Shown here piece after piece: positions 58,570 through 64,000 of a stretch of DNA of 64,000 nt (its first letter is position 1; every line of letters starts with the position of its first letter). The notes beneath the pieces were generated by a model that was given only the letters and a program-made list of their open reading frames with translations, ran no database searches and was not told the origin of the DNA. The position numbers and the translations under genes were made by a program. The DNA is from Bilabrum cf. latius (taxonomy: Eukaryota > Bigyra: Bicosoecida > Bigyra > Bicosoecida), in assembly GCA_965178125.1 (NCBI GenBank), contig OZ237735.1, positions 558,001 through 622,000 on the forward strand, given 5' to 3'.

Positions 58570-59343
58570 ATGAGCAAGAAGCCAACGAACGAAGAACAGG
58601 ATGCGATTAAGGAATGGAATGCTAGCGTATCTGAATCTACCAAGTACAAGAAGAAGCCATTTCCATGGTCTGCGGCTGCAATTGCAATAAGCGTGCCTCT
58701 GGCTGTAGGGGTAGCGGTAGTCCCGTTCATAGTAATCCCCTGGCTTCCAAAAGCATAGTATGGTGGCTTACCGTTCATGGCCACGAGTCCCAGGCGCGTT
58801 TAGATGATGCTCGAATGGATATCTATGGCCAGGTCTCAGTCAACATCGACCCATCTTGGTGCTGGCGTCAAGGGTGTTGCCGGAACCAAGCGAAGCGTAG
58901 CTGGATTGCGCTTGTCGGACCTAGGCAGCGGCGACGGCGAGGTGGTCGTGCAAGCAGCTCGTGCGGGCATGGTTGCCACAGGGTACGAGCTGAACCCAAG
59001 CCTGGTAGCCATTTCTCGTTTACGATGGTTGCTTGCCCGGGCATCCGCAGAGAAGGGTGGCAGCGCTCGCTTCGTGATAGGGAACCTGCTCGAGGCTGCG
59101 ATTGGAGATGAGGACGTCATCATGGTCTTCGGAGTACCGCCGCTCATGCCCCTGGTGGCTAAGAAGCTGGAACAAGAGGCCAAGGCTGGCGCACTGGTGT
59201 TCTGCCATCGGTTCCCACTGCCTGGATGGACAGCGGTGCAGGAGGGAGACGGCTGCCTGCTCTACAGAGTGCCTCTCGACCCTAGCAGCAGCGAGGAGGC
59301 TGATGCAGGCAAGCAGGAAGAACAGACAGAGGGGAGGCGCTGA
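58570..59343 (+). CDS. ATPSCKMT: ATP synthase c-subunit lysine methyltransferase (FAM173 type)
   Basis: Seven-beta-strand methyltransferase of mitochondria that in animals trimethylates the c-ring lysine of ATP synthase. 257 residues, UAG at 58756 and 58801, TGA at 59341. An N-terminal membrane anchor (AAAIAISVPLAVGVAVVPFIVI) is followed by WLPKA-x-YGGLPFMATSPRRV-x-MMLEW; the UAGs link the anchor to the enzyme. The SAM-binding motif LRLSDLGSGDGEVVVQAA, then GYELNPSLVAISRLR and VFGVPPLMPLVAKKLE, match FAM173A/B closely in order and spacing. FAM173A is a related enzyme with another substrate, so the exact target is inferred. Only 213 bp separate it from the divergent gene to the left. Confidence 0.88.
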
Positions 59344-59480
59344 TTCATCCTATTTTCGGCGCTTAAAGTCTTCACAAGAGCAGTGTCCCGTACGCTCGCA
59401 TTAAATCGGATTCAATACCAAAATGCACGTTTTATTGCATAGGACCCAGGCAAAATCCACAAAACTACCCCGCTTTCGCC

Positions 59481-60839
59481 ATGGCGGACCGTGCTGCCGC
59501 GAATTTTGGAACAGAAAGAGATAGGTAAGAGATATTCGTTTCATTTCTCCTCATTTCCATTTCATTTTGTTGGAATTGTGCTCTAGGCAATGCTCGCTAT
59601 TTCGGCTTGCGCAGGATGAATTGCCCGTACTGGATCAAGATGGGGGCCTGCAGACACGGCGAGACCTGCAACCGCAGGCATGACAAGCCTATCGTCAGCC
59701 ACACGCTCTTGTTGCCTCACATCTACCAGAATCCGAAGGCTGCCATCCGGGCGTCCGGCCGCCGCCCGGAGGACGCCAAGCAGGACAAAATTCGTGACGA
59801 GTTTGAGCACATGTATGAGGATGTATTTACGGAGCTCGGCAAGTATGGCGAGGTGGAAGAGCTCATGGTGGCCGATAACCTGAACGACCACATGGTCGGT
59901 GAGACTACTGCACTCTGTTCCTGGATATCAACAGCCCCTTGATGAAGCCTATCTCGCATCGCTTGCGCTTTGTATTGTGCTTTACTCGCAGGTCATGCTT
60001 ATGTGAAGTACTTCCGCGAAGAGGATGCGATTAAGGCTAGAGATGGGCTTTCCGGCCGTTTCTACGCCGGTAGGCCGATCAACCCAGAGCTCTCTCCCGC
60101 CCAGAGCTTTGCCAGGGCGCGCTGCAGGCAGTATGATCAAGGGCGATGCAACTACGGCTGGATCTGCAATATGGTACACGCGGTGGACGTAGCACCGGGC
60201 CTGGTTCGATTCCTGGACCGCAAGCAGCCGGCCTACGGTAAGAACCCGAGGGGTGGAAGCGGCGCCCGCATGGGCGGAGGGGACAGGGGCAGCGGAGGCG
60301 GGTTTCACCGAGGGGGAGGCAGGGACTGGCGAAGGGACGGAGGCGGCGACCGTGGGGGCGGTGGGTACGATCGGGGAGGCGGGGGCGGGTACGGGCGTGG
60401 GGGCGGGGGCGGGTACGGGCGTGACGACCGAGGCGGGGGCGGGGGTTACGGCCGTGGCGGTGGGGGATACGGCAGGTACGACGACCGCAGGGGCGGCGGG
60501 GACGCCGGTGGCAGGGACTTCCGCCGCGATCTCGACGATCGAAGCCGCAGCGGGGGGGGGTATGGGGGTGGAGGCAGCGGCGGGGGGTACGGTGGGTACA
60601 GCCGGGGGTCCGGCGCACCCACGGGGTACGGCGACAGGGGCAGGGGTGTCCCCGCTGGACCGCGAGATGCCGTGGCGTCGAGTGGGAGCGGTGCCGGGTA
60701 CGGAGGCGCGGCTGGTGCATCCCCATTAAGCTCGGGCCCGCCTCCGGAGAGGTCTTTCGGCGCTGTGGGCGGCAGCTACGGGATGCCTAGAGGTGGGGGG
60801 CCTCCTCCTGCGGGGGGAGGGTACGGTGGAGGACGCTGA
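59481..60839 (+). CDS. U2AF1: U2AF small subunit (U2AF35), splice-site AG recognition factor
   Basis: Small subunit of U2AF, which recognises the AG of 3' splice sites. Exons 59481-59524, 59615-59898 and 59992-60839; introns of 90 and 93 bp end in GCGCAG and CTCGCAG. The first CCCH finger (CPYWIKMGACRHGETCNRRH), the UHM domain (YEDVFTELGKYGEVEELMV, NLNDHMVGHAYVKYF) and the second finger (CRQYDQGRCNYGWICNMVH) are all intact. In place of the usual Arg/Ser tail there is a long Gly-rich RGG/YG tail (about 60250-60836: GGGYGRGGGG repeats). No UAG occurs in this gene; the stop is TGA. It is likely a working splicing factor; the tail may change its partners. Confidence 0.95.
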
Positions 60840-60975
60840 GGGGTCGGCTGCATTCTGTGCGGAGGAATATTCAAATCAAAAGTCTTGGCAAAATCTGGCA
60901 AGTGCCGGTCAAGCACTCGTAGGGAGTAAACATAGCACACAAAATGCAGACGCTAGCAGTGATCGCAGTGGCTCC

Positions 60976-61119
60976 TTACCCGCTCCTCACCGCGGCCAGT
61001 TCCTTGGCTTTGGCGTGCAGGCGCTTCCTCACGCCAAGGGACAAGCCCGCCACACTGGCGAGTTCCTCAGGCGTCAGAGCTGCCAGAATGGCTGCACTCC
61101 GAATGCCCTCCGCCTGACG
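60976..61119 (-). CDS. C-terminal fragment of a SAM-like domain protein, cut at the palindrome
   Basis: On the minus strand, GC-rich coding sequence runs from the palindrome to a TAA at 60976. It reads ILAALTPEELASVAGLSLG followed by VRKRLHAKAKEL. This is the pattern of the last two helices of a sterile alpha motif (LxxLTxEDLxxLGIxxLGHRxKIL). The upstream part of the gene is absent; the frame enters the AT-rich palindrome instead. Either a mobile element has cut the gene or the assembly joins unrelated pieces here. The SAM call rests on about 35 residues. Confidence 0.5.
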   Translation of the reverse strand, partial: RQAEGIRSAAILAALTPEELASVAGLSLGVRKRLHAKAKELAAVRSG

Positions 61120-61183
61120 TAGTCCGAAAATAAAATAGGAATATAATGTCATTATATTCCTATTTTATTTTCGGACTACGTCA
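61115..61183. repeat. perfect 69-bp palindrome (34-bp arms, 1-nt centre) at the GC-rich/AT-rich junction
   Basis: Arms 61115-61148 and 61150-61183 are exact reverse complements around a single T at 61149. The outer ends read TGACGTAGTCCG and CGGACTACGTCA; the inner part is AT-rich. Base composition changes from GC-rich host to AT-rich DNA inside this palindrome. It could be the terminal hairpin or inverted-repeat tip of a linear viral or mobile element. Perfect short-loop palindromes at a composition break are also the classic product of multiple-displacement amplification or of a foldback read join. Confidence 0.9.
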
Positions 61184-62437
61184 CGCATGCTTCACTTTTT
61201 TAATGTGTCCATATATTCACTTTTATTTTTTTATTTATTTATATTTTTTTGTATAATTAAATTTTTTATAAAATAATAATTTTGTTGTAATATATTGAAT
61301 AATTATAATTCGTTACATGCTATACTTTTTATTTTTTTATAATATTTTCGCGGATTAAGATTAAATCAATTTATTGATTTTTATCAAAATTTATTTTTAT
61401 TCGATAGAATGAAAATAATTAAATTCGAAGAATTTAATTTATAAATGGATCATCAAATAATATTTATTATATTTCTATAATTTGTACAATTTGGCGGATG
61501 GCTCACATTTTAAAAAAAGTTCGCCAGAAAGCAGAAAATAAATTTATTTATTTTTTGTTTTCGTTTTTAAGAAATGGAAAAAGCATATTTATTTTATTAT
61601 GGGAATTTTTAAGGGGTTAATCATTAAAATATTTTATTGCTTTATTTATGGCTCTATAATTTGAGTTCATGCATTGGGTCGCTCTCTTCGTTCGCTTAAA
61701 AGTGATATAGTAATAAAAGTTAGAAATAATATTATAATAATTTATTTTAATTAATTTACTGAGAAAGACAATAAAATATTTTTTTTAAATTCTGTCACCA
61801 ATTGAAAAAGTAATACAGATAACTAATAATATTAAATATTAATATATTAATGGAATATAATAATATTTTCAGAATACTTGCCTATTATACTTTTTTTTAG
61901 AAGGGTGACAAAAGCGGTGACAAAACGTGATTTTCGAGGTCTCAGGAAATTTTTATTTTTAAAATCATATTTTCTGTAGAGTTCAGAATATTAATTTTGT
62001 CATCGGTTTTGTCATCAAAAAATTACAATTTATTAAAGGTGATGCTTAATTTTAAATTGGAGCTGTAATTTTGCATTTAACTCTTCGAATGTGTCATAAA
62101 CATATATTTGAGAGGGTAAAATAAAAATATAAAATCAGGAACAAATCGCGACAAATTATATATTTTCTGAATTGTCACGAGCTGGAGAACACAAAAATCA
62201 TATTTATAAGTTACGTGCATTTTTATTTTAAAAGTTAAAAATTAAAAGCTATATAGATACACACTCAAAAGCATGTAGATATATATAAAACAATGTCTGG
62301 CTAACATGAACAACTCAAAAACAATTGACACATACACTCCAAGGCTATTAAATCCCTATATCGTATCTATATAATTATACACAAGAAAAAAAAAAGCGAA
62401 AATAAAAACTATATATTTTTTCTAACTATATAATATT
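61184..62437. other. AT-rich non-coding end region of a viral-like element
   Basis: 1.25 kb with homopolymer A/T runs and no ORF of useful length on either strand. It contains the paired TGACAAAA motifs listed separately and a few GC islands, for example GGGTCGCTCTCTTCGTTCGC near 61677. A long non-coding terminal region next to capsid-type genes would fit a terminal repeat or origin region of a small DNA virus or polinton-like element. The other end lies outside the window, so this cannot be tested here. Confidence 0.5.
61904..62016. repeat. inverted pair of direct GRTGACAAAA repeats
   Basis: GGTGACAAAA occurs at 61904-61913 and again at 61916-61925, a 12-bp period. About 70 bp further on the same motif appears twice in inverted orientation, TTTTGTCATC at 61995-62004 and 62007-62016, again with a 12-bp period. 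A related TGGTGACA is present in inverted form near 61794. Such iteron-like, mirror-arranged sites usually bind a replication initiator or a regulator; no binding protein is visible here. Confidence 0.6.
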
Positions 62438-63328
62438 ATGAGTCGTAATATTTATTTAACTGGACAATCCAGTGGAGCAAATGGGGCAGCTTCAATTGCT
62501 CGTGTAAATGTAAATAGACAAACAGATATTATAAGTGATACTACGGGATGGTTAATTTCAGTAGAACGCTTAATTATGAATAAAATTCTTCTACCCTTAT
62601 TTGATCCAAACGCAAATAAACCCACTATATCATTTCAAAATATTAGTTCTGGTGTCGTAACTTCTGAGGTTGTTGATTTTTCGGCATTTGATGACCAAGA
62701 CGGATATATTTATGATTATAGAGATGTCGCCTCGGCAATATCAAATACATTTAGTTCTTTATGTTCAACTTTAAGTATTGCAGATGTTCCCATAATGACA
62801 TTTAATGTATCAACAAATAAATTTGAAATTGTTTCGGTTGGTGCTTTTAGATCTGCTTGGAAAATTGGATTTAATAATGATCTATTTACTTACATGCCAT
62901 CTTTTAATTATGAATCTGTTTTATCATCTCCTTATTATATTGAACTGGCAGAAGACAGAGAAACACAATATACAAGCACACTTGAGCTTATGTCCCCTGT
63001 TTCTAGAATTGTAATTAAATCGAATCTACCAACTGAAAACGAACTTTTACCTCCCCCAATTAACCAATCTGATGCAATCGCTGGATCTTCAGACAGTGCG
63101 GGTTTTCTAGTCGACTTTGATGTCCAACAGTCGAATAATCAGTCTGTTTCACTTATAAAATATAGTGCAAGAGATACTGACCATATATGGCACAATTTTA
63201 AAGAGTCTAGAAATATTAATTCATTCTATCTAGATTTTTATTGGTTTGACTATAATAATGTTGGTCATCCAATCGCATTAAATAAAAATTCACAAATTGA
63301 TATAAAATTATATTTTGTACAACAATAA
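62438..63328 (+). CDS. virus-like structural protein (possible minor capsid/penton)
   Basis: 296 residues ending in TAA, in strongly AT-rich codons unlike the host (AGA for Arg, TTA for Leu). It begins MSRNIYLTGQSSGANGAA and contains WLISVERLIMNKILLPLF. It is rich in beta-strand-forming residues with few charged ones. Near the C-terminus LDFYWFDYNNVGHPIALN and QIDIKLYFVQQ look like the last strands of a jelly-roll. The position directly before another structural-type ORF fits a capsid cassette of a small protist DNA virus, virophage or polinton-like element. I cannot name the family; the call rests on composition and context. Confidence 0.5.
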   Translation: MSRNIYLTGQSSGANGAASIARVNVNRQTDIISDTTGWLISVERLIMNKILLPLFDPNANKPTISFQNISSGVVTSEVVDFSAFDDQDGYIYDYRDVASAISNTFSSLCSTLSIADVPIMTFNVSTNKFEIVSVGAFRSAWKIGFNNDLFTYMPSFNYESVLSSPYYIELAEDRETQYTSTLELMSPVSRIVIKSNLPTENELLPPPINQSDAIAGSSDSAGFLVDFDVQQSNNQSVSLIKYSARDTDHIWHNFKESRNINSFYLDFYWFDYNNVGHPIALNKNSQIDIKLYFVQQ

Positions 63329-63398
63329 TAAAAATAATATAAGTTTTAATAATCAATTAGACAAAAATATAATAATTTTTTTCTAATGTTAATTTATT

Positions 63399-64000
63399 AT
63401 GTCAAAATACTATAAAGATGTGGTCGTTATGATGCCATCAAACGAGAAATTTAAAGAGCCAAAAGACGTGATGTTAGGGGCAAGAGCCTCTAATTCTGAG
63501 TCTATAAGACGTGTTATTCCAGCCAGTAATGGCTCACCTGATAAAGGTCAAGCAGGAACAATTGAATTTAATTATAATTTCCCTAAGGGTGTGCAATCTG
63601 TGCCACAACTTCAGGCAGAGCTCACATTGACATTAAGAAAAATTAATAGCGAGGTGATTGCCGATAATAAAGCGTTATTTGGTAAATTCGGAATTAGACA
63701 ATTCGCATTAAATAGACTTATTGATAATGCCAAGGTAGAAATGAATGGGCACGAGTTCAGCTCCAGACCATCACAAACAACAGAGTGTTTTGTAAATTCT
63801 CAACCATTGTCTCAATTGATGCGTTTGTCTGATGCTCCAGCTGGTCAATTTATGACTACCTACACAGATAAATTTATTAATAACTCATTGCGTGAGGGTG
63901 CAAATGCTGTTGATACCGTTTCATCTAACGGGCTCGGGAATAACTGGACTTTCTCAGATGTTGCAGTTACTGCAGATGGTGCAGGTTTTGTAAAAGTTGC
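63399..64000 (+). CDS. virus-like structural protein, probable capsid protein (3' end outside window)
   Basis: Open from an ATG at 63399 to the window edge (200 codons seen), 70 bp after the previous ORF. It has the same AT-rich codon use. It begins MSKYYKDVVVMMPSNEKF and continues FNYNFPKGVQSVPQLQAELT, then FGIRQFALNRLIDNAKVEMN and GHEFSSRPSQTTECF. Alternating hydrophobic strands, Asn/Ser-rich loops and a LNRLI-type segment resemble jelly-roll capsid proteins of small DNA viruses. No protease, ATPase or polymerase gene is in view to confirm a virus group. Confidence 0.5.
   Translation, partial: MSKYYKDVVVMMPSNEKFKEPKDVMLGARASNSESIRRVIPASNGSPDKGQAGTIEFNYNFPKGVQSVPQLQAELTLTLRKINSEVIADNKALFGKFGIRQFALNRLIDNAKVEMNGHEFSSRPSQTTECFVNSQPLSQLMRLSDAPAGQFMTTYTDKFINNSLREGANAVDTVSSNGLGNNWTFSDVAVTADGAGFVKV

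Noticed and set aside
459-59343. Window full of pseudogenes or unspliced introns
   Set aside because: The interruptions are always the same codon, UAG, the frame is kept, conserved residues continue on both sides, and active sites are intact. Decay would also give UAA, UGA and frameshifts.
459-59343. Programmed readthrough, selenocysteine or pyrrolysine at UAG
   Set aside because: UAGs are too many, occur in unrelated genes, lie in low-complexity linkers as well as in domains, and match Gln columns. No recoding element is visible.
60185-60225. tRNA-like TTCGATTC motif
   Set aside because: It lies inside the U2AF35 coding sequence and no cloverleaf can be formed around it.
61115-61183. Transcription terminator hairpin
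   Set aside because: A perfect 34-bp stem with a 1-nt centre in a eukaryotic setting at a composition break fits an element end or a chimera better than a terminator.

Overview
This window reads as GC-rich nuclear DNA of a single-celled eukaryote (lineage not identifiable from the sequence), followed after about 61,115 by about 2.9 kb of very AT-rich DNA with two virus-like structural genes. The host part has short GT-AG introns (65-200 bp), mitochondrial genes, spliceosome and CCR4-NOT subunits, and an ER-stress sensor, so it is clearly eukaryotic.

The main result is a changed genetic code. Most host genes look broken by stop codons under the standard code, but every internal stop I checked is UAG, and the pieces on either side lie in one frame and make one recognisable protein. 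Internal UAGs are found in COX15, the ABC transporter, IRE1, CNOT9, CAF1, the TBC protein, the HAC/p300 acetyltransferase, the DgoK-DgoA fusion, ATPSCKMT, the F-box protein and a giant 4,286-codon gene. At the best conserved positions (CNOT9 ALL-x-EIV, CAF1 LI-x-LG, TBC YL-x-FL, COX15 KY-x-QFPEY, HAC HPPD-x) the family residue is glutamine. UAA and UGA still end genes. I therefore annotated with UAG = Gln, UAA and UGA = stop.

Layout: COX15 (459-1964 +); two tandem sulfatases (2193-4447 and 4731-6934 +, the second with a 2-nt frameshift); an unknown protein (7105-8604 -) head-to-head with a secreted beta-rich protein (8614-10779 +); an ABC half-transporter (10815-13155 -); a second secreted protein (13473-15116 +); a NDUFA12-containing gene (15167-16650 -); a PNRC-motif protein (17054-18067 +); the giant EF-hand/RPxSA protein (18200-31057 -); a TBC RabGAP (31619-33885 -); an LRR protein (34406-35575 +); an IRE1 kinase-RNase with an extra CCCH zinc finger (35829-41690 +); CNOT9 (41890-43322 +); a DgoK-DgoA sugar-acid kinase-aldolase fusion (43474-45897 +); a plant-type HAC/p300 acetyltransferase (45990-52232 -); an F-box/LRR protein (52950-54680 -); CAF1 deadenylase (55210-56613 +); an unknown protein (56890-58356 -); ATPSCKMT (58570-59343 +); and U2AF35 (59481-60839 +).

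At 60976-61119 the C-terminal tail of a further minus-strand gene (SAM-like) runs into a perfect 69-bp palindrome (61115-61183). Beyond it the DNA becomes AT-rich: a 1.25-kb non-coding stretch with paired inverted GRTGACAAAA motifs, then two rightward ORFs that look like capsid-type virion proteins, the second cut by the window end. This is either an integrated small DNA virus or polinton-like element, or an assembly/amplification chimera.

No tRNA, rRNA, CRISPR array or transposase was found. Several host genes fit shared processes: mRNA 3'-end turnover (CNOT9, CAF1, PNRC-like), mitochondrial respiration (COX15, NDUFA12, ATPSCKMT) and secretion/ER homeostasis (IRE1, sulfatases, secreted proteins). 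Nothing shows that they are co-regulated.
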